Of a DNA stretch of 42,335 nucleotides, positions 15,699-24,781 are shown piece by piece (position 1 is the first letter of the stretch; every line of letters begins with the position of its first letter). Below the pieces are notes generated by a model. It had not been told where the DNA came from and searched no databases. It saw nothing but the letters and a program-made list of their open reading frames with translations. Source of the DNA: Coprobacillus sp. CAG:698 (GTDB lineage Bacteria > Bacillota_I > Bacilli_A > ML615J-28 > CAG-698); NCBI GenBank assembly GCA_000431235.1, contig HF988733.1, positions 1 to 42,335 on the forward strand, read 5' to 3'. A program made the translations under genes and the position numbers.

Positions 15699-16475
15699 AT
15701 GGAAACATTTATTGGATTATTGATTCCTTTTTTGGGAACAACTCTAGGATCAGCAATGGTTTTCTTAATGAGAAAGAAAATGAATGATAAAATAGAAAAA
15801 ATATTGATGGGATTTGCATCAGGAGTTATGATTGCGGCATCGATTTGGTCACTTATCAATCCTTCAATAGAAATGGCAAAAGAGCAAAACGTTATAGCTT
15901 ATTTACCTGCTAGTATAGGTTTTATGGCAGGTGTTTTGTTCTTGTTACTACTTGACAATGTTATTCCCCATTTACATGTTAATAGTGATAATCCTGAAGG
16001 TGTTAAATCTAATTTGAAGAAAAAGACAATGATGGTATTTGCAGTCACGCTTCACAATATACCAGAAGGAATGGCTGTTGGTGTTATCTTTGCTGGGGCA
16101 ATAAATGGACAATCAACAATTACTTTTGCTTCGGCTTTAGCTTTAGCTATTGGTATTGCAATACAAAACTTTCCCGAAGGAGCTATTGTTTCAATGCCAT
16201 TAACAATTGAAGGTAAAAGTAAACCAAAAGCTTTTGGCCTGGGAGTTTTATCTGGTATTGTCGAGCCAATTGCAGCTATTATAACTATCCTTCTATCAAG
16301 TATATTAATTCCTATACTACCTTATTTACTTTCTTTTGCTGCTGGAGCAATGATTTATGTTGTTGTTGATGAGTTGATTCCAGAGTCACAAACAGGAAAA
16401 CATACGAATTATGCTATTTTAGCTCTAGCAATTGGATTTGTACTAATGATGGTATTAGATATAGCTTTAGGATAA
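15699..16475 (+). CDS. ZIP-family divalent metal transporter
   Basis: This 258-residue membrane protein has about eight helices. The central helices carry the ZIP metal-site motifs HNIPEGMAVG and QNFPEGAIVS, with a third acidic helix ELIPES. It would import zinc, iron or related divalent ions across the cytoplasmic membrane. The loop between helices 3 and 4 carries HLHVNSD, a possible metal-sensing His cluster, but is short. The ribosome site AAAGGTGG precedes ATG 15699. The DUF1697 gene starts 10 bases after its stop. No Zur or Fur box was recognised upstream. The exact metal cannot be told from sequence. Confidence 0.88.
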   Translation: METFIGLLIPFLGTTLGSAMVFLMRKKMNDKIEKILMGFASGVMIAASIWSLINPSIEMAKEQNVIAYLPASIGFMAGVLFLLLLDNVIPHLHVNSDNPEGVKSNLKKKTMMVFAVTLHNIPEGMAVGVIFAGAINGQSTITFASALALAIGIAIQNFPEGAIVSMPLTIEGKSKPKAFGLGVLSGIVEPIAAIITILLSSILIPILPYLLSFAAGAMIYVVVDELIPESQTGKHTNYAILALAIGFVLMMVLDIALG

Positions 16476-16485
16476 TTAGCAAATT

Positions 16486-17037
16486 ATGATATATATATGT
16501 TTATTACGTGGAGTTAATGTAAGTGGAAAAAATAAAGTATCTATGAGTGATTTAAAAACAGAACTAGAAAATAATGGATATAGAAATGTTTGCACTTACC
16601 TAAATAGTGGTAATGTTATTTTTGAAAGTCATGTTACTGATAATGACAAACTTTGTGAAGATATTAAACAAATAATTTTCAATAAATTTCAGTTAAATAT
16701 ACCTGTCTTTATTTTGAATTATTTAGAATTAACTGATTTGTTAGACAATAAGCCTAATTGGTTAGATTTAACTGACAAAAACATTTATAATAATATTATC
16801 TTTTTAATTAGACCAACAATTACTAAAGATGTATATGATTCTTTAGGGAAACCATCGGATGCAATTGAAAAAATAATGGAATATAATAATTTTATATATT
16901 GGTCATTTGATTTAAAGAATTATCGCAAAGCTAATTGGTGGGTAAAAACTGCCTCAACAAGTATAAAGGATAAAATAACAATTAGAATGGTAAATACCAT
17001 AAGCAAATTGTTAGAATTATGTAAAAAAATAAAATAA
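16486..17037 (+). CDS. DUF1697 family protein
   Basis: This 183-residue soluble protein has the standard DUF1697 start (MIYICLLRGVNVSGKNKVSM) and the motif TYLNSGNVIFES. The family is widespread, forms a small alpha/beta fold and has no assigned reaction. The ATG at 16486 matches the family's N-terminus but has only a distant AGGA upstream, so it probably relies on coupling to the ZIP gene 10 bases earlier. Confidence 0.8.
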   Translation: MIYICLLRGVNVSGKNKVSMSDLKTELENNGYRNVCTYLNSGNVIFESHVTDNDKLCEDIKQIIFNKFQLNIPVFILNYLELTDLLDNKPNWLDLTDKNIYNNIIFLIRPTITKDVYDSLGKPSDAIEKIMEYNNFIYWSFDLKNYRKANWWVKTASTSIKDKITIRMVNTISKLLELCKKIK

Positions 17038-17050
17038 GTTATGTTTATTA

Positions 17051-17079
17051 TTGCATGAAAAGTAAATATATGTTATAAT
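17051..17079 (+). promoter_or_regulatory. Promoter of the DUF2828 gene (extended -10)
   Basis: TTGCAT (17051-17056), 17-base spacer, TGT-TATAAT (17071-17079). Transcription would start near 17086, about 100 bases before the ATG. Confidence 0.65.
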
Positions 17080-17088
17080 ACTTACGTA

Positions 17089-17164
17089 AAGACACACGCA
17101 GCAATTTGTTTTTGAATCGAGAAGGATTTGTATTCGTGTCTTGTTTGGCCACTTTTATAGTGGC
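17089..17164 (+). ncRNA. Structured 5' leader of the Ro60-like gene (candidate)
   Basis: The untranslated leader between promoter and ATG 17187 folds on inspection. AAGACAC (17089-17095) closes with GTGTCTT (17136-17142) around a 40-base apical region that contains AATC/GATT (17115-17118 with 17125-17128). A separate hairpin GCCAC/GTGGC (17148-17152 with 17160-17164) follows, ending 14 bases before the GGAGGA ribosome site. Such structure is not needed for a simple leader. Because Ro60-type proteins bind Y RNAs often encoded beside them, a Y-like RNA or an autoregulatory site is worth considering, but I could not match a known Y RNA consensus. Confidence 0.35.
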
Positions 17165-17186
17165 TTTAAATATATATGGAGGATTT

Positions 17187-18665
17187 ATGGATTTTATTTC
17201 TGAAGTAAAAAATGAGATTAATTTATGCTATACTGAAAATGGTGATATAGCTTTCAAAACTAGTGGCTCATACTGTTTAGATTTATTTTCAGTTGCTGGT
17301 GCCATAAGAGGTGAGTATGATGCTGATATATCAATGTTCATGAAAGCTTTTCTAGAAAATAGAAATCTAGCCTTGAAAATCCTTTTTTATACGCGTGATA
17401 TAAGAGGGGGATTAGGTGAGAGAAATGTATTTCGCCGCCAAATAGCATTCTTAGGATTATGTTATCCTGAGATATGCATAAAACTTATTCCCTATATTTC
17501 GGAATATGGACGCTATGATGATTTACTCTATTTATTAGAAACCAAATGTAAAAAGGAAGTTATCAGATTTATTTCTGAGAAATTAAATGAAGATATAGAA
17601 AATAAAATACTTCATAAGCCAATTAGTCTTCTTTCAAAATGGCTTCCCTCAATAAATACATCAGATGCGCAAATGCGACAATATGCTAGGATTATTGCTC
17701 AAGGATTAAAAATGTCTTATGAAAAATATCGAAAAACTTTGAGTTATTTACGTAAAGGAACAATTATCGAAAACAACTTGCGTGAAGGAAAATATGACTT
17801 TAATTATGAAAATGTTCCTGCAAATGCTTTTAATAAATATTTTAAAGCTTTTATGAAAAATGATAAAGAAAGATTCTTAGAATACTCTGATAAATTAACC
17901 CAAGGAAAAGCTAAAGTAAACGTAAATACTTTATATCCTTACAATATTATTCACTCATGTCTTAATCTTAATTGTGAAACATTAGAAGAAGAACTTGTTT
18001 TGAGAGAGGTCTTAAACAAAATGTGGTTAGCATTAGATCGCAAAAACTATATGACTAAAGCCATAGTAGTGCGTGATGGCTCAGGATCAATGTATAATAA
18101 TTTGTATGGAAGCATTGCTCCAATAGAAGTTGCTACAAGTCTTGCTATTTTGATGTCAGAGCAATTAACAGGACCATTTAAAAATACGTTTATTACCTTT
18201 AGTGAAAACCCACAACTTGTTCAAATAACTAAAGATAATATTTATGACAAGGTAATGCAAGTATTGAATTATGATGAGATAGCTAACACAAATATTAGTA
18301 AAGTATATAATTTAATCCTTAGAGTAGCAATAAAAAATCACGTTAGTCCTGAAGAAATGTTAGATAAAGTTATTATAATCAGTGATATGGAATTTGATCG
18401 TGGCGTGTCAGGTGTTTCTACGTTTTCATCATTTAAAGAAAAATTCGCTTTAGCAGGTTATAAAATGCCAGAAGTAATTTTTTGGAATGTATGTTCGAGA
18501 AACCAAACTGTTCCAGTTGCTGGAAATGAGGCTAATACTAAACTTGTAAGTGGTGCAAGTAATAAAATAATAGATATTGTTTTTAATGGGAAAGCAATTA
18601 CACCATATGAGTTTATGATTGAATCTTTAGAAAAATATGATTTTATTGATGAATTATTAGATTAA
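17187..18665 (+). CDS. DUF2828 protein: TROVE/Ro60-like helical domain plus von Willebrand A domain
   Basis: This 492-residue cytosolic protein has an N-terminal helical-repeat half carrying the DUF2828/TROVE-like motif FYTRDIRGGLGERNVFRR and SEYGRYDDLLYL. Its C-terminal half is a vWA domain with the MIDAS metal site DGSGS (D297, S299, S301) and a second acidic segment in IIISDMEFDRG. The architecture parallels the RNA-binding Ro60/Rsr proteins, ring-shaped helical repeats capped by a vWA domain, that act in RNA quality control with Y RNA. DUF2828 itself is poorly characterised. The start at 17187 follows GGAGGA at 17178-17183; the frame is open to 17106, but that part overlaps the structured leader. 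It is a monocistronic gene with its own promoter and terminator. Confidence 0.75.
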   Translation: MDFISEVKNEINLCYTENGDIAFKTSGSYCLDLFSVAGAIRGEYDADISMFMKAFLENRNLALKILFYTRDIRGGLGERNVFRRQIAFLGLCYPEICIKLIPYISEYGRYDDLLYLLETKCKKEVIRFISEKLNEDIENKILHKPISLLSKWLPSINTSDAQMRQYARIIAQGLKMSYEKYRKTLSYLRKGTIIENNLREGKYDFNYENVPANAFNKYFKAFMKNDKERFLEYSDKLTQGKAKVNVNTLYPYNIIHSCLNLNCETLEEELVLREVLNKMWLALDRKNYMTKAIVVRDGSGSMYNNLYGSIAPIEVATSLAILMSEQLTGPFKNTFITFSENPQLVQITKDNIYDKVMQVLNYDEIANTNISKVYNLILRVAIKNHVSPEEMLDKVIIISDMEFDRGVSGVSTFSSFKEKFALAGYKMPEVIFWNVCSRNQTVPVAGNEANTKLVSGASNKIIDIVFNGKAITPYEFMIESLEKYDFIDELLD

Positions 18666-18670
18666 TATAT

Positions 18671-18704
18671 TGGGTAATCCTTTTTAAAGGAATACCCATT
18701 TTAT
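18671..18704 (+). terminator. Rho-independent terminator after the DUF2828 gene
   Basis: TGGGTA plus CCTTT (from 18671) pair with AAAGG plus TACCCA (to 18698) across two small internal mismatches, followed by TTTT. It lies in the 52-base gap before addB. Confidence 0.7.
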
Positions 18705-18717
18705 AAAAGGTGATAAA

Positions 18718-21129
18718 ATGGATAAAATAGAAAAACTACTTACAGAAAACAAAGAATTATTTATTGTTTGTGATGAGGAGTTAAAGAAAATAATTTTAAA
18801 GAATTATTTATCAAATAAGATATTAAATGTAAAATTTAGTTCACTTACGAATTTAATTAATGATTTAACTTTTAGTTATAAAGAAGAAGCAATATATCAA
18901 TTAATGAAAAAGTATAATTATGAATATGACGTATGCAAATTATATTTAAGTAATCTTAAGTATACTCTTTTAGATAGAAATAAATTAAATGATCAAGAAA
19001 AACAAAAATTAGATGTCTTAGATAATATTTATAATTATTTATCTCAAAATAATTTGTTAATAATTAAAAAAGGTTTTAAAGAGTACCTCTCGAAAAAGAA
19101 AGTTATCTTTCTTGATTGCCATTTAAAAAAAGAAGATAAAATCTTTCTTAGCGATTTGAACTATGAAGAAGTGCAAACTACTAATTTTTCTTGTAAGAGA
19201 AAACTTAAAGCTTGCGTTTGCAATGATTTTGAAGAAGAACTTTTTTGGATGTTTGAAAATATTTGTAACTTATTATATAACAAAGTTAAAACTGATGATA
19301 TAAAAATAGTTTATAATCCTTCAGATAAAGATGAGTTATTTAGAAGAATGTCATCTTTCTTTAAGGTTTTCGTTAATGGTATTGATAATATACCATTATC
19401 AGAAATACCTATTGTTAATTCATATTTGGAAAATAAAATTCAAAATGTAAATGATTTACCTAATTCATATAAAGAAGTTCTTATGCAAATTAACGATCCT
19501 TTAAAAGATGATGACAAATATATTAGCTATTTAAAAGCAAAATATAAAAATATTTATCTAAAAAGTAATTATCAAGATGCTATTGACATTATTAACATAA
19601 AAGATATAAAGTACTTTAAAAACAAATATATCTTTGTTCTTAGATGTAATGAAGGATTATTATATAGTCTTTCAAAAGATGAAGATTATCTAAAGGATAG
19701 TACTAAAGAAAAAATGAATATTGATACTAGCATTTGTGAGAATGTTTATAAAAGAAAATTATTATATGAAGGATTTTATAGTGATAATCACATATTTCTT
19801 TCACTTTCTAAACATGATAAAAAAGATGAAATCTATCAAGAAACTTTTCTAAGTGATGAAAATGTATTATTAGAACCATTTGCAATAGATTATTCAGAAT
19901 ATTCAGATGAATATAATAGAATTCTTTTGTGTAAAGCTTTAGATGATTATTATATTTATGGAATAAAACGTAAAGGCTTAAGCAAGCTTTTATCAACATA
20001 TGATATATCTTATGGTAAATATGATCATAAAATGAAAGGTTTAGAACTTAAACATATTTATGAAAAATTAAATGGTAATCTTAATTTATCTTACACAAAA
20101 ATCGATAGTTTTTATAAATGTCCATTTAGTTATTATATAAAATATATTTTAAAACTTGATAGTATGTTAGATGATAGTTTTATGTTATTTGTTGGTTCTT
20201 TGTATCATTATGTCCTTTCAAAAGCATTTTCCGAGGGTTTTTGCTTTGAAGATTGTGTAAATGATTTTATTGAAAACAAATATTTAGATAAAAATATTGA
20301 TGAAAAAATTTTAATGAATCGTCAAAAAATTATTGATAACAAAAAAAATAAATTCTTATTAACAAAATTGAAAGAAGAATTAAAATCTGTTATTTTAGAA
20401 ATTAATAAACAAAATAATTATATTTTATATGATAAACAAGAATATGAAAAAGAAATAAATGTTATTGATGAAGTTAAAGTAAATGGTCAAAACTTTATAA
20501 CAAAGTTTACAGGAATGATTGATAAAATTTATTACAAAGAAGAGAATAACAAAAGATATTTAGCTATAGTCGATTATAAAACGGGTAAAGAAGATTTTAA
20601 ATTTGATTTAGTTAAATACGGACTAAAATTACAACTTCCTACTTATTTGTATTTAATTAATAATGCAAATGAATTTAAGAATTCCTTTATTTATGGTTTC
20701 TATATTCAAAATATATTAAATAATGAAATAAGTGCGAAAACAGAATTAGAGTATGAAAATAATAAGTCTAAAGCTTTAAAGTTAAAAGGCTTTTCAATCG
20801 ACTTATTTCCTGAAGAAGGTCGATTTGATGCAACATTATCATCAAGTGAAGTTATAAGTGGAATGAAACTAACTAAAGACGGAAGATATAACAAACAATC
20901 GGCAAAGGTTTTATCAGAGGATGAAATTAATAATTTATATGTTATGGCTAAAGAAAAAATAGATGAAGCATCTAGAAGCATATTAAAAGGATTGTTTCCA
21001 ATAAAACCTAAAGTAAGTAAAGATGTTAATAGTTGTCAATATTGTAAGTTTAAAGATATCTGTTTTATGGAAGAAAAAGATATTGAAAGAATAGAAAGTG
21101 GCGGTGAAAACAATGGCGTGGACGAATGA
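18718..21129 (+). CDS. addB: AddB/RexB-type subunit of the helicase-nuclease
   Basis: This 803-residue subunit of the AddAB complex processes double-strand breaks for recombination. The C-terminal third is a PD-(D/E)XK nuclease with VDYKTGKEDF (D619, K621) framed by an iron-sulfur cluster: Cys468 in SFYKCPFSYY, then C773, C776 and C782 in CQYCKFKDIC, the spacing expected for AddB. The N-terminal part resembles a degenerate helicase. No Walker A GxGK(S/T) is visible, and the protein is much shorter than Bacillus AddB (about 1150 residues), closer in type to RexB. The ribosome site AAAGGTG precedes ATG 18718, and addA starts inside its last 17 bases. Despite low sequence similarity, the Fe-S/nuclease signature and the partner make the call firm. 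Confidence 0.88.
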   Translation: MDKIEKLLTENKELFIVCDEELKKIILKNYLSNKILNVKFSSLTNLINDLTFSYKEEAIYQLMKKYNYEYDVCKLYLSNLKYTLLDRNKLNDQEKQKLDVLDNIYNYLSQNNLLIIKKGFKEYLSKKKVIFLDCHLKKEDKIFLSDLNYEEVQTTNFSCKRKLKACVCNDFEEELFWMFENICNLLYNKVKTDDIKIVYNPSDKDELFRRMSSFFKVFVNGIDNIPLSEIPIVNSYLENKIQNVNDLPNSYKEVLMQINDPLKDDDKYISYLKAKYKNIYLKSNYQDAIDIINIKDIKYFKNKYIFVLRCNEGLLYSLSKDEDYLKDSTKEKMNIDTSICENVYKRKLLYEGFYSDNHIFLSLSKHDKKDEIYQETFLSDENVLLEPFAIDYSEYSDEYNRILLCKALDDYYIYGIKRKGLSKLLSTYDISYGKYDHKMKGLELKHIYEKLNGNLNLSYTKIDSFYKCPFSYYIKYILKLDSMLDDSFMLFVGSLYHYVLSKAFSEGFCFEDCVNDFIENKYLDKNIDEKILMNRQKIIDNKKNKFLLTKLKEELKSVILEINKQNNYILYDKQEYEKEINVIDEVKVNGQNFITKFTGMIDKIYYKEENNKRYLAIVDYKTGKEDFKFDLVKYGLKLQLPTYLYLINNANEFKNSFIYGFYIQNILNNEISAKTELEYENNKSKALKLKGFSIDLFPEEGRFDATLSSSEVISGMKLTKDGRYNKQSAKVLSEDEINNLYVMAKEKIDEASRSILKGLFPIKPKVSKDVNSCQYCKFKDICFMEEKDIERIESGGENNGVDE

Positions 21130-24100
21130 TCAGTTAAAAGCAATAAACATATCAGGACGCAATATCCTCACGAGTGCTGGAGCTGGAAGTGGAAAAACTG
21201 CAGTACTTACTGAGAGAGTTATTGAAAAAGTTAAACATGGAATCAGTGTTAGTAACCTTCTTATTCTAACATTTACACATTTAGCTGCTTTAGAAATGAA
21301 AAGTAGAATTCGTGCCTCTTTAAAAAAATATCCTGAATATAAAGAAGAAGTAAATAAATTAGATTCATGTTATATAACAACATTTGATAGCTTTTCCTTA
21401 TCGATTGTAAAAAAGTATCATTATGTTTTGAATATTAATCGCAATATAAGTATTTGTCATCAGTCATTGATTAGTTCTTTTATTTTAAAAAGTATTGATG
21501 AAATATTTGAAGAAATGTATGAGGAAAATAATGATGCTTTTCTTAATATGATCTATTCTTTATGCCTAAAAGATGATCAATTGATAAAAAACTTTATCTT
21601 TAAAACCTATATAGGAAAATTTAGTTCTTTAATTGATATTGAAAAGTATTTAATGTACGAATTAAAAAAACAAGATGATGAAGAGTATATTTTACTTTTA
21701 AAAAAACAATATGAAGAAATGCTAAAGGGAAAAATTAGTGAACTTAAGAAATCAGTTGATGAAGTTATCAAATTTGCTGATCCTAATTTTGATTCTATTG
21801 AAACATTTAAAAATATTTTATATGATGAATCAATAGAAAATATAAAAGAAGCTTTTGATAATTTTAAAAGTTATTTTCCCAATAAGAATAAAAATTGCGA
21901 TGAGGAATATTCAAAAGTAAAAGAAAAATTAAAGAAAGAAGTTAATGATATAAGAGAATTATTGGAATATCAAACACTTTCTGACTTTAAAAACGATTTG
22001 GAAAAAATAAAAAGTACTAAAAATGTTATTATTGAAATATTTTTAAAACTTAATGAGAATGTTAAAAACTATAAAAGAAACAATGATTTATATGATTTCA
22101 GTGATATAGCTAGATTAGCTATAAAACTTGTTTCAGAAAATGAGTCTATAAAAGAAGAATTGCAAAAAAACTTTTTAGAAATAATGGTAGATGAGTATCA
22201 AGATACAAGTGATATTCAAGAAAAACTTATTTCTTTAATCAGTAATAATAATGTATATTATGTAGGTGATGTAAAACAATCTATATATCGTTTTCGTAAT
22301 GCTAATCCTATTCTTTTTATGAATAAATATAATACTTTTAAAGATAGCAATAGTTTGTATAAAGATGGTGAAAGCATAAAAATAGACTTAAAGATGAATT
22401 TCCGTTCTCGAAATAGCGTCATTAAAGCTGTAAATAGTATATTTTCCTCAATTATGACTGATAGTTTCGGAGGAGCAAATTACGAAGAAGAGCATAAAAT
22501 GGAATATGGCAACAAAGGTTATGATGATTTAGATAATGATAGCTATGATATGGAAGTGCTAAATTATCATGGGTTATCTGAACTTGATTATGAAAAGGTC
22601 GAAAAGGAAGCATTCATTATATGCAAAGATATAAAAGAAAAAATTGCTCAAGGTTTTATGGTTTTTGATAAAGAAACAAAAAGTTTTAGAAAGATAAAAT
22701 ACTCCGATTTTGCTATTTTAATAAGTAAAAGTACTGATTTTAATACATTTAAAAAAATCTTTGAGTATGAAAATATTCCTTTAAGCTTGTTTAAAAGCGA
22801 ATCACTTTTATCAGGTTATAATTTAATAATTATAAAGAACCTTTTAAAATTTATTATTAAAACTAAAAATAAAGAATTTGATGATGAATATAAACATTTA
22901 TATGCTTCTTTGTCAAGAAGTTTTCTGTGTGAGAAAACTGATGGTGAGGTCTTTTCTGATTTAACTGAAAACAAAATATTTGCTAGTGAAATATATAATA
23001 AAGCTTTAGAAATTATACTTAATATAGATATATTAAACAATGTTTCAGTGTTAGCGTGTGTTATTAATGAATTTGATTTAATAAATAAATCATTTAAATC
23101 TAAGCAAATTAACAAACTACTTTCTGATATAACTTCACTATCGGATTTAGCCCAAAACTTAAATAATGTTAATTTGTATATTAGTGATTTAGTAGATCTA
23201 ATAGATTGTATTTTAGATAACGATTTGAAATTAGAATATGATGTCTATATGGACACTAATTCTTCAGTAAAGCTTATGACTATTCATAAGTCTAAAGGAT
23301 TAGAATTCCCTATTTGCTATTTTCCTTCATTATATTCACAGTTTAATAATATAGATTTTAAAGCAAATTTTTGCTTTGATAACGAACTTGGTATTATTGT
23401 TCCATATTTTGATAAGGGAATAAAGAAAACTTTTCTTAACACTTTGTTTGTTTCAAGTAATCAAATTCAAGAGCTTTCAGAAAAAGTTAGGTTATTTTAT
23501 GTAGCCTTAACAAGAGCACGTGAAAAAATTATTTTTTTAGATGACATTGACTATGATAAAGATTATAGTAATACATCAATTAATAAAGCCAAATCATATC
23601 GAGAGTATTTACAATCATTATACAGTAAGATTACGTTTAAAATAACTAATGTAGATACTCTTGAAAATATTACACAAAAGTATAAGTTTTTCCGTGATAA
23701 AGATTTGCAGGTTATTAAAGAAGAACCAATTATGACTAAAAGAATTAATGTAAGTAAAGAAATATTGGTAAATAAACATTATTCGAAAGAAGTCGATGAA
23801 GTATCATTTGAAAAAGTGAAATTAATGGATTTAGGCACACGTATGCATGAGTTCCTTGAATATTATGATTTTGAAAATAAAGATATTGAATTAGAAGATT
23901 TAAATTTTATGTTTAAGAAAATAGTTTCCTCTCCACTTTTTGAGAAATACATTTATACAAAAAAAGGCAAGGTAAGTATTTACAAAGAGCATGAATTTAT
24001 GTATAATAATTATAATGGCATAATCGATTTGTTACTAGAATATGATGATGAGTATGTCATAATTGATTATAAATTATCAAATATTGATGATACATCATAT

Positions 24101-24208
24101 GACAAGCAAGTAAGAGGTTATATGGATTATGTGCATAGTATTACCAATAAAAATGTAAAAGGATTTTTGTATTCTTTATATAAAGGAACATATAGAGAAG
24201 TTAAATAA
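21113..24208 (+). CDS. addA: AddA helicase-nuclease subunit
   Basis: This 1031-residue UvrD-like SF1 helicase carries a C-terminal nuclease domain. Motifs in order: Q-motif WTNDQLKAI, Walker A AGAGSGKT (A22-T29), LTFTHLAALEMKSRI, Walker B VDEYQDTS (D360, E361), GDVKQSIYRFR, MTIHKSKGLEFP, LFYVALTRAREK, then LGTRMHEFLEYYDF and the nuclease core VIIDYKLS (D985, K987). Length is a little below Bacillus AddA (about 1230). It unwinds and degrades broken ends with AddB until Chi. ATG 21113 is chosen because the Q-motif begins directly after it and GGCGGTG is upstream. A GTG at 21098 would add five residues. The overlap with addB means translational coupling. Confidence 0.92.
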   Translation: MAWTNDQLKAINISGRNILTSAGAGSGKTAVLTERVIEKVKHGISVSNLLILTFTHLAALEMKSRIRASLKKYPEYKEEVNKLDSCYITTFDSFSLSIVKKYHYVLNINRNISICHQSLISSFILKSIDEIFEEMYEENNDAFLNMIYSLCLKDDQLIKNFIFKTYIGKFSSLIDIEKYLMYELKKQDDEEYILLLKKQYEEMLKGKISELKKSVDEVIKFADPNFDSIETFKNILYDESIENIKEAFDNFKSYFPNKNKNCDEEYSKVKEKLKKEVNDIRELLEYQTLSDFKNDLEKIKSTKNVIIEIFLKLNENVKNYKRNNDLYDFSDIARLAIKLVSENESIKEELQKNFLEIMVDEYQDTSDIQEKLISLISNNNVYYVGDVKQSIYRFRNANPILFMNKYNTFKDSNSLYKDGESIKIDLKMNFRSRNSVIKAVNSIFSSIMTDSFGGANYEEEHKMEYGNKGYDDLDNDSYDMEVLNYHGLSELDYEKVEKEAFIICKDIKEKIAQGFMVFDKETKSFRKIKYSDFAILISKSTDFNTFKKIFEYENIPLSLFKSESLLSGYNLIIIKNLLKFIIKTKNKEFDDEYKHLYASLSRSFLCEKTDGEVFSDLTENKIFASEIYNKALEIILNIDILNNVSVLACVINEFDLINKSFKSKQINKLLSDITSLSDLAQNLNNVNLYISDLVDLIDCILDNDLKLEYDVYMDTNSSVKLMTIHKSKGLEFPICYFPSLYSQFNNIDFKANFCFDNELGIIVPYFDKGIKKTFLNTLFVSSNQIQELSEKVRLFYVALTRAREKIIFLDDIDYDKDYSNTSINKAKSYREYLQSLYSKITFKITNVDTLENITQKYKFFRDKDLQVIKEEPIMTKRINVSKEILVNKHYSKEVDEVSFEKVKLMDLGTRMHEFLEYYDFENKDIELEDLNFMFKKIVSSPLFEKYIYTKKGKVSIYKEHEFMYNNYNGIIDLLLEYDDEYVIIDYKLSNIDDTSYDKQVRGYMDYVHSITNKNVKGFLYSLYKGTYREVK

Positions 24209-24222
24209 AAGGAGGTTTTCAA

Positions 24223-24705
24223 ATGAATAGTTTAATAGAAATTGAATTTCATACAAATAATTTAGATTCATATGCTTTTATTAGTTATTTGTTAGAGACA
24301 CTGACCCTAAAAAAAGATGCTATGGTTGAGTATAAAGATGGTGATGTTTATAATTATTGCGCTTTTTGTGAACTTGATGAGAAATTGATTTCTAATTCTA
24401 AAAAATTAAGGGTAAGCAAAACAGTAATTTTAGATAGTCATCAAATAGATATTTCTATAAATAAAACTATTGAAGAAGATAAAATAGATACCAATTCAGT
24501 TATTACACTATCTTTAGATGAAAATGCTTTGTTAGAGTGCTTTCCAAATACTCATGAAATACAAAAATTTATTGAATACATAGTAAGAAGGCAATTTGAA
24601 ATGTTTAAGTTTACAAAATGTCTTATAAATAAAGATTCTAATAATAAAATTGAACATTTTTCTTGCTATGTTAATGAAAATGATGAAAAACTTATAAGAG
24701 GATAA
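24223..24705 (+). CDS. Hypothetical protein after addAB
   Basis: This 160-residue soluble acidic protein has no signal peptide, membrane helix or known motif. Its four Cys residues (CAFCELD, ECFPN, KCLI, SCYV) are not arranged as a zinc site. It is clearly translated: a near-perfect AAAGGAGG precedes ATG 24223. It sits 14 bases after addA and before a strong terminator, so it belongs to the addBA operon. A function in break repair is only suggested by that position. Confidence 0.6.
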   Translation: MNSLIEIEFHTNNLDSYAFISYLLETLTLKKDAMVEYKDGDVYNYCAFCELDEKLISNSKKLRVSKTVILDSHQIDISINKTIEEDKIDTNSVITLSLDENALLECFPNTHEIQKFIEYIVRRQFEMFKFTKCLINKDSNNKIEHFSCYVNENDEKLIRG

Positions 24706-24732
24706 TTTCTTTTACGGAATTATCCTTTTTTC
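24699..24732 (+). terminator. Terminator of the addBA operon
   Basis: AGGATAATT (24699-24707) pairs perfectly with AATTATCCT (24718-24726), followed by six T. The stem overlaps the stop codon of the 24223 gene. Confidence 0.85.
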
Positions 24733-24781
24733 TTTTGTAATTATTTAATTTTACGCATAATATATTTTATTGGTGATTGAT

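Noticed and set aside
17106..17186. An N-terminal extension of the DUF2828 protein from 17106
   Set aside because: It would begin at a TTG without a ribosome site inside a structured leader; GGAGGA before ATG 17187 decides the start.
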